From Lepiota brunneoincarnata (taxonomy: Eukaryota; Basidiomycota; Agaricomycetes; Agaricales; Agaricaceae), in contig JAEBUN010000015.1 in the NCBI GenBank assembly GCA_023014365.1, positions 744,001 through 808,000 of the forward strand: a stretch of DNA of 64,000 bases. The letters run 5' to 3'. The notes beneath the pieces were generated by a model that worked only from the letters and a program-made list of their open reading frames with translations, ran no database searches and was not told the DNA's origin. Positions 35,336 through 46,691 of this stretch are shown here, one piece after another (within the stretch, counting starts at the first letter, position 1; every line of letters starts with the position of its first letter). Both the position numbers and the translations under genes were made by a program.

Positions 35336-37438
35336 GTTGATGGGATGAGACTCCTGCAAGCCGAAACGAGAACGGAGCTGACTTAGCCTGTGCAGGATGG
35401 TCATATCCATACTTACTATGATCTTTCCCTCCGCGAACTTGGCTATCGGCGAGGCAGGAGGGCCAGCATATGGGCAGATATATGTACCGTTATACTTGTC
35501 CCTCCACAACAGGGCCCTGCTTCCTCCGTGACCCAGTACATATGGTCGGCTCCACTCTGCCCGTTCGGGCTTCGTGAGTAAGATAGCACGAAAGAGAACC
35601 CTGGGGGTAGTTGCTAATAATTTGACCTTGGGCACTTTCAGGGATCTACGGGGGTATACGTCTGTATGGCATGGTAGGACGAGTTATGAGCATTACTTAC
35701 ATTTCGCAAGAAATCATCTACACTAAACTCATCACGTCCTGAGAAAAACATGACCAGCATCGCACAAGCGGTAGAATCATCGATGTAGCTTGAATTTGAT
35801 CAGCTCAGTCAGTGTTTCGGAATCCAAGGGCAATCGATTGGCAGAGAGGCAAAAAATGCCCCAAGCATACAACGATACACATAATGACCATGAAGTCCAG
35901 TCGCCCAGGTTACCAGTATGCTAGTGGGATCTGCTACTTTGGGTGTCAACAAGATTCAAATGAATAAAGGGCCACTCACGAGAGCTACTGTTAATATGGA
36001 CCTTGTTTAATCTTTCCAGCAAGTCCCTGCGCAGAGTCACTGCGCTATTTGATCTGAGACAGAGATCTCCCGATCTTGTTAAATCCAGCAAAAACTCCAT
36101 GAACGATGAGTGGTAGAAGTGAATTGTCCCGTCACTCAGTCGTACGACAGAGGCAAGCGCACGACAAGCATTCTGGAACTGTGCTTCGGATAGACTAATC
36201 ATATTGGCGTTGGTGACAGCGTTGTCCCCATCATAAAGTGTCGTAACTAGGAGAATCTTCTGAACTGTCGGGAGGAGTCTCTGAGGTATATGCCGCATTA
36301 TAAGCAGGTAAAAGGAATCGAGCTCGGAGAGGGGATGGGTTTCGTTCTTCTCGTTCGGGTGCTCAGCAAGGGCAAGCACGACGCGGAGCTGATCATCAGG
36401 GCCTAGCGAATCGTCATCCCCGATGAAACGAATAACAGTCGATGCATAGTTGAACAATCCTGCCGAGAGGTTGACGAGCGTCCTGACGTCTCGCTCCGAT
36501 GGCCATGAAGCTGGTAAATTGCGTTTCCTCTGAATCTCCTTCAATTCATCTGTTAAGAACTTGGCAATTTCATGGTCCTTTTCTCGTGATACGGGGAGTT
36601 CTATGTGGAAGGACAGTGGCGAAAATTGTGAGGAAGTAAAAGTAGCCTTTATGTACGCCTCAGAGCGACTGAAAAAAACCCAGAGGAACGGAGTAGTTCG
36701 AAGCTCGATAGAAGCCGCGACAATCTCAACAATGTCACACTGTGCGCTAACGCTCGCACACTCATCGAGACCATCGACAATGATTACCAAATCGTCAACA
36801 TCGTGCCCTCGTGCCCTCGGCTTATTGAGTGGAGTGACGATGAGATCCCTGGAACTGCTGCTTGACCGACTTTGTGACGAGCGCTGGGTCGTCAGTGTAC
36901 CATGGTGTCGATGGCCCGCTGATAATTTTTATCCCTCGTCGCGAGCTGATATGAAATGGTAGTGAAGAATCGATTGGGATTATCTCTTTTGTTGGATCGA
37001 GAAAAGAAGAAGGGGGCACCAAGTTTTCCCTTCTGAGCAAAAGCTTCTGCACAGGACTGTGCCACAGCCGATTTTCCAACGCCAGCGGGGCCGTACACCC
37101 AGATGATGCGATGGTTCCGCCCACTGTCATTCAAGCTCCAGTTGGTAATCTTGTCAATGTAATCAAAACATGTTCCAGGGTGGCACCGAGGAGGAACATC
37201 GCGAGCACACGAATCATGCAAGGCCTCCGGAATAGAATGATTGAGGAGAATGCGAAGGCCTTTCACTGAGTCGGAGGCTGTATCGGGAAGTAGGGATGAT
37301 AAACGACTTACCACTTGCCCCGTCAGTCTGAGAGTTGATGTTGACGACGGTTGAGGCATTGATAGTCTGGGAATTGTCGATAAATTGTGAATCGTAAATT
37401 CCGAAATCATGAGCGCCGGGAAGGATGCTGTGTGACAT
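35336..37438 (-). CDS. NACHT-type STAND NTPase, copy B (frame breaks)
   Basis: NLR-like signalling ATPase of the kind used in fungal non-self recognition. The start at 37438 opens MSHSILPGAHDFGIYDSQF. An intron follows, then LRILLNHSIPEALHDSCA, a Cys/His segment (PPRCHPGTCFDYIDK), Walker A GPAGVGKSAVAQSCAEAF, FFTTISYQLATRDKNYQ, Walker B LVIIVDGLDECA, LPVSREKDHEIAKFLTDEL, LVNLSAGLFNYASTVIRFIG, a winged-helix-like LPTVQKILLVTTLYDG, and IHFYHSSFMEFLLDL. The region 36790-35921 is open and well conserved. One-base breaks occur at about 36894 and 36847 (before Walker B), several between 35860 and 35790, and near 35605. Copy A is homologous end to end, so this is a tandem duplication. Whether B is functional depends on whether the breaks are real. 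Confidence 0.78.
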
Positions 37439-37829
37439 GGTGGTTCATATTTAAGAGCGAAATTGCAGGGCGTTTGCGAAAAGTTCAATTTCTCGGAGTC
37501 GATGCCCGCCAAACTCATAGTAGCTTCAACAGTCCGCCGAACGACGCGAGGGGTGTTCGTATGGAATCTGGGGTGGCTCGGAACAAAGAGAGAGAAGGCC
37601 GCATCAAGGCTCCACCTCAAGTAGAGTTAAGTTGTCAATATAAGCAGGAGCCAGTCCATACCCTTATTTTTTTCGTTTCAGTGTAGCAGTGAGGCCATCA
37701 AGAGCTTATATATATATATTTACATGGTGTGCTTGTTTTGGGAGGGGGGGGAGGTGTCTACTGACGAGACATGAAACACTATATTACTCGAAAACAGACT
37801 AGAAACACACACAAAAGCAAGCCAAAGCC
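37439..37829. other. NACHT copy B upstream region
   Basis: About 390 nt holding a (TA)n tract near 37706-37719 and a G-run at 37741-37750. No ORF is supported. Confidence 0.45.
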
Positions 37830-38240
37830 ATAGTTCCCCCGAATAACTGACTGTGCAAGGGCTGCGGAGTCTTACAGATCAGAGCGCAAATAAGGAACCC
37901 AAGCCAATCTTGCCGCCAAGTCCTCGAGTCCGCCTCGACAACTGTAAACAACTCGAGCATGCCATCATGGGTTTTGAGTGGATCGTTGGTGTTCTGCGTA
38001 GCATGGCACACAAAGCGAACAGGGTTGTCTGGTCACCCCTGCGCCAGTGCCTGCATTCCCTCTTTCCAAGGCGAAGTAGCGTACTTCACGTTCAATGAGG
38101 TGGTCCGGGTTTCGTCAATGGTGGCGGGGATTGGGCCCCGACCTGGCGTATCTGGTTGCTTGACCATGAAGATTCCCCGCACACCCCAAGAAGGTTGGTG
38201 ACACGCAGAACGGGGGTACTGACAGAAGGCGTTTACTATG
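37830..38240 (-). pseudogene. CHAT-domain (caspase-like) gene remnant
   Basis: Minus-strand reading gives GIFMVKQPDTPGRGPIPAT, then an in-frame stop near 38036, then VCHATQNTNDPLKTHDGML and ELFTVVEAD. These match the C-terminal CHAT domain of the plus-strand gene at 39.3-42.9 kb (GIFMLSQPDVPG, ACHAAQDASDPLKSG, LQLSTIVKAN). The catalytic-His block (CHA) is retained. The catalytic-Cys block (LSACQT) is lost or scrambled after about 37900. No TPR repeats are attached. It is a broken second CHAT gene lying just upstream of the NACHT pair, in the same orientation as the pair. Confidence 0.75.
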
Positions 38241-39267
38241 GAATCAAAGATCTTGAGCTCATCCAGCCTAATTACGCGAACGAGAGGCGAACACGAGCTT
38301 TAGTGATCCTGCACAGGAAGCCAAGATGGTACTGTATGGTGATTTTTCCACGACGTGATGCGAGACATGCACAGGGGTTTGGGGGAAATCCAACTTCCGC
38401 ATCGGCCGTCGAGTAGCATTAACGTGGGTCAAAAGATTAGAGATGCTGTGTGGAGGCACCCCCATCACAAAGGACGTGTGCCCGTCCAAATGTCATATAT
38501 CCCAGACACGGATCGTGGTTGCAGGAGCAGACGAACAGGAAAAGGGATGAACAATGTATGTTGTTCAAAGTAAGTGATGGATTGCAGCACTGCGAATGTT
38601 TGGCCGAGCAAGTGGGGCGTTGAGGTGTTGATGGGTAGATGAATGGCGTTTGTGACATATGTGAAGCCCTCTACTCTCTGTGCTACCCCCGTTTTCCCGT
38701 CAGTGTGGCGTCTTCTCAAGCAGTTTCTCAAAGTCGAATCTTCGGAATGAGTCTATCCTGATATGAAATATCTGAGAAGGTGGCGGGGCAAAACTTCGAA
38801 GAGAACCCCGGTACCACTCAGTTCGGCTGCACCTGCATCAAGTGAGGGGTGGTGGGTTTTGAAAAGGAATGGCTGTGGTATTTGCGTGCGAAATTGTATG
38901 ATAGCTAGACAGGAAGGGGGCGTGCCGTAGGTAAGAGGTACCTCTTTGTAAGACCCGACTGCATTTATCTATGTCCGATCAGTGATCACCTTCCGATGTA
39001 TCTTCAAGTCAGGAGCGCCTGTTGGAACTAGTGATTCCGGTACCCGGAGCACCTGACTGCCTCGTGCAGGTAGGCTACACTCGTAGTCTACATGTAGGTA
39101 CAGTACTTTGTCCGTTTACTCCCCATCCCGTCGTTGTTCACCTTCTTGGACTGATCTCAACAGTGCCCCCCGTTTGTATAGGAACCTTGTTCAATGCACT
39201 TCGCTTGTACTGATTCAACACTCAAATCTCTCAGTTCACAACGTGCCGAAGTCTAGACTGGACGAAA
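38241..39267. other. region between the CHAT remnant and the TPR-CHAT gene
   Basis: About 1 kb with short unrelated ORFs. The minus strand near 38460-38560 might be more of the decayed CHAT gene, but no motif secures it. The right part should contain the promoter of the plus-strand TPR-CHAT gene. Confidence 0.4.
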
Positions 39268-42200
39268 TGGAACGTGCAATGTTAGACAGCGGTGAGCATA
39301 GAATAGTATCTGGGATGGACAAAGAGGTAACTAGGTCGAACATCTCCAGGGATAATTCAGGGGATGATCACCCGGCTTGAAAAAGAAGGTCGAGCTCACT
39401 TCCCCTTGACCATCCAGACCTGACCAACAGGCTCCGCATTCTCGGGATAATCCTCGCCGCTCGGTTCGATCGCACCCAAGACCCCTCGGATATTCAGGAC
39501 GCAATTTCTGCTGCACGGAAGTTGGTTGATATCACCCCTCCTGGCCACGCAGACCTGGCCAGCAGGCTCAGCCGTCTCGGGGGTTTGCTCCAAAGTCCGC
39601 TCCGAGTGCACGGGAGACCCCTGCAGACATCCAGGAAGCGATATCTACGCAGCAGAGAGCCATCGAAATTACTCCTACTGGTCATGCCGACTTACCTGAT
39701 ATGCTCAGCCAACTCGGAAACTTTTTCTACACTCAGTTCGAACGCACAGGAGACATTGCAGATATGCAGGGCACGATTTCGGCTGCGCAAAGGGCTATTG
39801 ACCTCACTCCCCCTGGTCATCCAGACCTGCCAGGCAGGCTTGGCAATCTCGGAATTTCACTCCAAGTTCGGTTCGAATGCACAGGACTTCTTGCCGATAT
39901 TCAGGAATGCGATTTCCGCAAAGCAGAAAGCTATCGAACTCACCCCTCCTGGCCATCCACATCTACCACGCCTCCTCTCCAATCTCGGGTGTTCATTCCA
40001 ATCTCGATTTGAATGCATGGGGGACATTGCAGATATTCAGGAGGCGATTTCTATTCAGCAGAAAGCTATTGAACTCACACCTCCTGGCGATCCAAACCTG
40101 CCTGGCATGCTCAGCAATCTCGGAGTTCTGTTCCAGACCCGGTTCGAATGCATGGGAGACCTAGCGGATATTCAAGAAGCAATATCTATGAAGAGGAAAG
40201 CCATTGAGCTCACTCCTGTTGGTCATGCAGGACCTACCTGGAGGGCTCAGTAACCTTGCAAACTCTTATGGAAATCGGTTTCTTCGCACACGAGACCTGG
40301 CTGATATTCAGGAAGCCATCTCTACTGCACAGAGGGCCGTTGAGCTCACTCCTGTTGGCCATAAGCATCTGCCTGATAGGCTGAACAATCTAGGAGGTTT
40401 GTTCAGAAATCGATTTGAAGATATGGGGGACCTTGCGGATATTCAGGAGGCGATTTCTATATTGCAGAAAGCAGTCGAGTACTCTTCTCCTGGTCACACC
40501 AGCCTACCCATCTTTCTCAGCAATCTTGGCGTCTCATTCCACACCCGGTTTGAACGCTCGGGAGACCTCGCAGATCTTCAGGAGGCAATATCTGCAAAGC
40601 AGAAAGCTGTTGAGCTCACCCCTGCTGGTCATGCAGCCCTCTCCCATCGGCTTGACAATCTTGCAGTTTCATTCCAAACTCGGTTCCAGCATACAAGTGA
40701 TGATGCAGATATTCAAGAGGCTATAACTGCCGCTCGGAAAGCTGTTGAGCTTGTCCCTCCCGGCCATGAATCCCTACCTAGCAGGCTCAGTAATCTCGGA
40801 AATTCGCTCCGAACACGGTTCGAATGCACGAGAGATCCAACAGATATCCAGGAAGCGGTATCTGTACAGCAGAAAGCCATTGGACTCACTCCTCTTGATC
40901 ATGCGGAACTTGCCCGCCGACTCAATGATCTCGGATATTCGCAATTTATTCTGTTCCGAGCACAGTTTGCACGTACTGAGAACTGTGGGGATCCCATCGA
41001 GGCGCTTGACTGCTTCCGCCGTGCGGCCAATGCTTCCACCGGAAGTCCCTCTGTGCGCCTTATTGCTGCCCAATTGTGGGCGTATGAATTGTACTCCCGA
41101 GCTGGATGTACAACAGACATTGGCCGCATTCGACAAAGCCATCGAGCTGCTTTCTCTAGCTGCAGGATTGGAACAAACTCTGAGCAACCGCCACCAGAAC
41201 CTTGCAAAGGTTTCCAACCTTCCGTTGGAGGCGGCTGCAGCTGCATTTTCAGTCGAAATGACCGAAAGGGCTCTGGAGTGGCTCGAACAAGGCAGATGCA
41301 TCGTCTGGACACAATTAAACAACCTGCGCACCCCGATCCGTTCCCTTCGTGCCCGAAATCAGCCCCTTGCCGATCGGATTTTGGAAGTATCAAAATCCCT
41401 AGAACTGGCAGGTTCTCGAACCGTCTCACAAGATTTCAACACAGAGGGGACTCGTCGAACCGGATCGACCCAGCAGGACGAGGCAAAGCAACACGTTGCG
41501 CTCGCAAAGGAATGGGGCAAACTCCTTAAAACTACACGAGAAATTCCAGGATTCGAAACCTTCCTCCTTCCAACACCGGCATCTGCTTTGTTTGGTGACC
41601 TGCCAGTTTCCGGTTCCACAGTTGTTATTAACCTCAACAAGGACCGCTGCGATGCTCTTGCCCTCTTCTCCGAACCCAAACACTATATCCATATTCCACT
41701 CCCCCACTTCTCCTACAGCAAGGCGTCGCATCTTTGCAAGGGCTTGCGGAAAATTCTAGCCGATACCGGCCTCCGGGGCCCACGGAAACAGGATTCGGAG
41801 CTAGAGGCTGACAGTGAAGGAGAACTGCATGAGCACGAAAATAAGGGAGCCAACAACCGAGCAGGCCGTCGTTCCAGAGATGCCATCACTACCCTCAAGG
41901 TTGTTTTGCGAGACTTGTGGGTTTATTTGGTGAAGCCGATAATTGAACGTCTGGGATATACGGTGGGTGTATGTCACACATATTCACACATTCCACACTA
42001 ATGGGATATGTTACTCCCCCCCTCCCCCAGTCATCAATATCCTCGACAGAGAAACCCAGAATCTGGTGGTGTGCCACAGGTCCCCTTACATTTTTACCGC
42101 TTCATGCTGCAGGCATCTACGGCAGATCGGATGGTCCCAAGGTCTCCGATTTCGCAATATCCTCTTATACTCCTTCTGTGAGCGCCCTCGTTCAGCGTGT

Positions 42201-42858
42201 CAAGAACCCTCCTATGATCGATGGAGAAGCGCAGGGAATTTTCATGCTCAGCCAACCAGATGTGCCTGGTCTACCCTCAATCCCAGCCACAACCAGCGAA
42301 ATCCGCATCATTGAAAAGCAGCTCGTAGAACATCAAGTGCCCTACTTGACTTTGGAGGGAGAGCATGCAAATATTGATGTGGGCATAACCAATATAGAAT
42401 CATACGGCTGTGTTCACCTGGCGTGCCACGCTGCACAGGATGCTAGCGATCCACTCAAGAGCGGTTTCTTCCTCAACGATGGCACGCTTCAGCTATCAAC
42501 GATCGTCAAAGCTAACTTGAAAAACGCAGACCTCGCCTTCTTATCCGCCTGCCAGACGAGTAAGGGGGACGAAAAACTCTCCGAAGAGGCCGTTCACCTG
42601 GCAGCTGGGATGTTGGCGGCTGGGTATCGGGGTGTTATCGCCACAATGTGGTCGATTCGGGATGATTATGCTCCCAAGATCGCAGATCTGTTTTATAAAG
42701 AGATGTTCGCATATGAAGTACGGGCTGGGAGGAAAGGATTAAACGGATCACATGCAGCTTATGCGCTTCACCAAGCGATTCAGGAATTTCAGGACTCGCT
42801 TCCCGACACAGATTCTACCCTCCTCGCCTGGATTCCTTATGTACACTTTGGTTTGTAA
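39268..42858 (+). CDS. TPR-CHAT protein (tetratricopeptide repeats plus caspase-like CHAT domain)
   Basis: Eleven kinesin-light-chain-like TPR units of 44 residues (pattern TPxGHxxLPxxLSNLGxxx, xRFExxGDLADIQEAI, QKAIEL) run from about 39400 to 40880, followed by a diverged twelfth and an alpha-helical linker (ALEWLEQGRCIVW, LLKTTREIPGFETFLLP). An intron (41962-about 42031) precedes the CHAT domain: CATGPLTFLPLHAAG, GCVHLACHAAQD (catalytic His), LAFLSACQTSKGDE (catalytic Cys), MLAAGYRGVIATMWSIRD, ending WIPYVHFGL at 42858. The His/Cys dyad is intact. At least eight one-base frame breaks interrupt the TPR half, including near 39345, 39375, 39405, 39600, 39620, 39908, 40230 and 41098. The 5' end is uncertain (an ATG at 39268 is the best visible). 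TPR-CHAT proteins are predicted cysteine proteases whose TPR part senses a partner. Confidence 0.83.
39405..40885 (+). repeat. about eleven tandem 132-bp TPR-coding repeats
   Basis: Consecutive near-regular 132-bp units encode the 44-residue TPR. Recurrent DNA words such as GATATTCAGGA and CCTGGTCAT/CCTGGCCAT mark each unit. Such arrays can change copy number by recombination. Confidence 0.75.
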
Positions 42859-43738
42859 AATTCCGGAGTCCTTTGACACTCTCTGAGCTGGCCCTAGTGT
42901 GCTTTCGGGTCCTTATGAAATGAAATAGATGGCCTGTCCGGTCAATAAAACTCCAAAAATAGTACACGTCAATAGGTGACCTGTATTTTACAAGTTACAT
43001 GTGGACAGTACTCCAGTACTCGAGCATAGCATAAACAAGGAAACCCGGTACAAGGCGACCTCCAGGCAAGTGGAAGCGGTAACGCTGCTATCGCACTAAC
43101 AGCTCTGGTCCCAACGTACCAGCATTAGTAGCTGCCAACAAATTCGAAAAAAATTGAGATTCTCTACAAGTACTTCAAATATAGCAATCGCCCTCTAAGG
43201 GCCATAAACGCGGTTGCACACAACTTCGCTACTGTAGTATAAAGGAAGTGAAACATAATCAAAACAGAGGAAGAGGAGTAGAAGATCCCGGATATCCGCA
43301 ACGGACAGCGAGCGCCGCCGGGGACCAGGACAGTTTCAAGTATACCTTTCTTCGGGCCACCATGCATGGCTCGACCCGATCTATTCTCCTCTAATGTATA
43401 GGCGACAAGGGAAGTAAGGGAAAACCAAGAACATGAAGGAGCTTATGAGTTCATGATGGATGGGAGGAAACGCAATCTTGGGTGGAATAGCGGCATAACA
43501 GAAGGGGGGAAAGGGAAAATTAGGTGCGTTGGGGACAAAATGTATAGAAAAACTCTTGCATCGGGTGGGGAAACGCAATGAGCGGGGGAGGGGGGGGGAC
43601 GGTATGGCAATGACGGTATCATAGAAACCTGAAGCAAAAATCAAATAAGGTACCGAAGGCCAAGGTAAACGCTTGCCTTCTAAGCACAGAATTAGTCCCA
43701 GGGTACCAAAGCGAAGGTTTCAATCTGTTCCTTAGGCG
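42859..43738. other. intergenic between convergent genes
   Basis: About 0.9 kb of 3' flank between TPR-CHAT (plus) and the F-box-like gene (minus). Short ORFs at 43381-43644 (minus) lack any family feature. Confidence 0.55.
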
Positions 43739-46627
43739 TCAGGCGTCAACCAGATCCCCAACTTCCTCTTCTTCGTACAACGTCCTAGGCCTCCACACTT
43801 CGGGGAATGGGTACCAGCTCGGCCTGAGCTCATAAATACCTAGAATTCCCTCGGGGTCTTCATCATCCGAGTCCCAGTCGCTATCCACGATCTCTTCAAC
43901 CGCTGGCTGACGCCGCCAATCCATGTAATAATAAGGTCTGTAGCTGGGGAGCGTACTCCTAATAGGGGGGTGGGATGTCCCGATATGGGAAGTGTGGGCT
44001 GTTGCGGTAGACGCGCCGGGGGTCGAAGCGGTGGAATTAGGGGTAAAGGTAGTAGTAAGGGAGGTGGTAAGGGGTGTGGTGAGAGGGGTGGTCGAAGTGG
44101 TGTGCATGGCAGACGATGTAGGGGTAGGGTTTGAGGTAGAGGCGGTTGAATAATTTGCGGAAGCGCGTACTGCATTGGCACCTGAAGTGGTGCTGGCAGT
44201 CGTAGCATTAGTAGTGGATTCTTGCTTGTTTGCTGTAGTGGGGGATCGCTCCAGCGCCTGCAAGCACCAAACACGAAGGATCAACAATGTGTCTTTGTTA
44301 CAAATGGATGTGAGGTGTGCCCACCTCTGTAGATGCGTCTTCCTCTCCTTCTGAGTTGGTCGCTTCTCTTTCTTTCCGTTCCTGTTCCTCCTTCTCTTTC
44401 CGCTCTTTCTCCTTTCGTTCCTGTTCTTCTTTCTCCAGCCGCTCTCGTTCTTCCCGTTCTTCCTTCTCTCTCCTTTCCTGTTCCTCCCTTAGCCTCCTCT
44501 CCCGCTCTTCTCTCTCCAACCTCTCATACATCTCCCTTTCTTCTCGCTCCCATCTTCTCTTCTCTTCCTCCTCTCTCTGTTTCTTCTCCTCCGCCACTCT
44601 CTTCAATTTCGCTTCCCTCCTCACTTTCCACTCTGCCGTCATCTCAGGCGTAGACCTTCTCCTCTCAATATCCCAGTCCAACCACCGGTCATCAAACCGG
44701 TGCGGTCCTGGGCGCTTCCGGTACTCGAATCCAACCCGCGTCAATTGCCCCAATTTGGCAGCGAAATAGTGTGCACATTTCTCCCTTTCTATCCTCCAAA
44801 GAATAGGTTTTGCTTGGCCGTCGTCACCGACTACGGGAGTATCATCAACATCTTCATTGATGATGCAAACGTGACCAGGGTCTTTTGAGCATTCGTGGAA
44901 CGGTCCTCGCTCTTCAAATTGCATTCCAAGGCGTAGATGCCTCAAAGTGCGCCGGATGGGCTTAAGGTTGTCGATATACGCAGACTAGCACACAAGGTCA
45001 GTAAAGAGCATATAGGAGACGCGAGTAAAACATGTAAAAGCGAATGGGCGGGTGGACCAAATCGATGCGCGCGCCACATACCGCGCCACACATAAATGTT
45101 TAATCACATAAACTAAGTGCCAACAAGGCGGTGAATGGGGGACCGGAAATAACACCTACCCAAGTGGCGACATTACGCCCGTCATGGTAACCACACCTCT
45201 CCACCTCTAAAACTTCGAGCTTGGGGAACCGAGTGGCCAGAAACTTGCAAAACTCGGGTTCAATGTTCTCCCCAAGCATGACCCGCAGGTGTTTAAGTTT
45301 CCTATTCTTGAACACGATCTCGGGTTTGGATGGGTCCTCTTCGGGCTCAGAGACAGGCTGCGTGTCTGGCTTTGGTCCATGCTTGGGCTGCGGCTTAGGG
45401 GGGATAGTCTTGGGCGCAGGTGTACCAGCGGCAGACACCTCCCTTAATATCTTCTGTAGAGTTCTCTTGGTAAACGCAACGGTAGGGACAGCAATATCGC
45501 TGATCGCAAGTACGGCGAGTCTCTCAACTCCTTTCATAAAGTAGCCCACCCGGTCGAGATTGCAAGCATCGGAGACGGCAAGGGACTCGATCTGCTCAAG
45601 TAAAGAACCATGGTTGCCCTTCGCAGAGATATATTCCGGTGCAGCAGGGAGGACCTTGAAAGTCGCATCGCCCCGTGCCGCGGCTTTTGCAAACAGTAGC
45701 CTGAGCTCCTTTAGCTCACGCATCTTGCTGATAACATCCACTAGTTCTGTACCAGTTTGCCTGGGTGGATGGCCTGTCATAACCAATGAGACAAGCCTCG
45801 GCCATTCGTGTTGCGCGAATTCATCAAGTGTACACAGATCGCCGGAGACTTGAACATGGGTAAGCGACGTGGGCTTGCCAACATCAAAGAGAAATGCAGA
45901 AGCAGCGTAACGAGCGAGGATATCATTCTTGTACTTCTTCCGATACTCGCGAGAGTGGTATACAGCTGGGCTGGAATAGCGAGCCTCGTACGGGCTCTGG
46001 CCGATGCGTAGTGCCTCGGCGACGGGGATGAGATGCAATCGCTCAATGACAAATTCGGGTGGGCTCTTTGGAATCATAGAGATGTAGAGAGGGGTATCGG
46101 TCATGCGTAGCTCGCGAACAGATGTACAGGTGAGGAGCGCATTGAAAAGCGAGTTGGGCGGAAAGAAGGGGCAGCAAATGGAAAAGCTAAGAAGAGAAGG
46201 CATGCGAGGAAGGGCAGTCGCAAGTTTGTCTGTGTGCCTGGGGTGATAGTCGCCACCGACGTAGTAGCGGTCACCCCATCGCGGAGGTGAAGCATCGGGC
46301 CAATCGTCAGGCCAGATGAGGTCAAATCGCCTGAGAAAAAGGTCAGAAGGTATCCGGGGACTTGCAGAACGCATAAACTCGCTTAAAGAGGGGCCAGAGG
46401 CTCTCCGGGAAGAAATGGAGGCCCGACTCCTCGTCATGTTTGTTAGGATGGGGCCAGCGTACGTGCGAGAATAGGTAAGGGAGGCAAAGATCCCTGAGTT
46501 CGCTATTGGTGGCAGCGAGGGCAGCAAGAGTAGCGATGTTATCGCTGGTGCGGACCACCGCGAGGTCTTTGACAACGGGGAGGATTTTGTGAGGGGGGAG
46601 GGGCATGGGTGGAGATGGGAATGGCAA
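43739..46627 (-). CDS. F-box/LRR-like protein with charged coiled-coil tail
   Basis: The start at 46627 (or the next Met, at the MPLPPHKILPVV segment) opens an F-box-like N-terminus: KILPVVKDLAVVRTSDNI, LAATNSELRDLCLPYLF. The leucine-rich body (RFDLIWPDDWPD, LTHVQVSGDLCTLDEFAQHE, KLKHLRVMLGENIEPEF, FPKLEVLEVERCGY) is typical of Agaricomycete F-box proteins that select substrates for SCF ubiquitin ligases. An exon boundary near 45160 leads to AYIDNLKPIRRTLRHLRLGM. A long Glu/Arg-rich coiled coil follows (about 44600-44350; EEEEKRRWEREEREMYERL). A phase-0 intron precedes a Thr/Ser-rich segment and an acidic C-terminus (SDWDSDDEDPEG, YEEEEVGDLVDA) ending at 43739. The first intron (about 46370-46335) does not keep phase with the obvious splice sites. 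The F-box call rests on pattern. Confidence 0.68.
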
Positions 46628-46691
46628 TTACGGTATTTATTATTTTTATTTATTATTGGCGGAGACCCCGGAGACTCGGATCGATAACAAC

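Noticed and set aside
44317..44769. Plus-strand Ser/Phe-rich ORF
   Set aside because: It is the antisense of the Glu/Arg coiled-coil exon; Ser/Phe/Leu richness is what GAA/GAG/AGA repeats give on the other strand.
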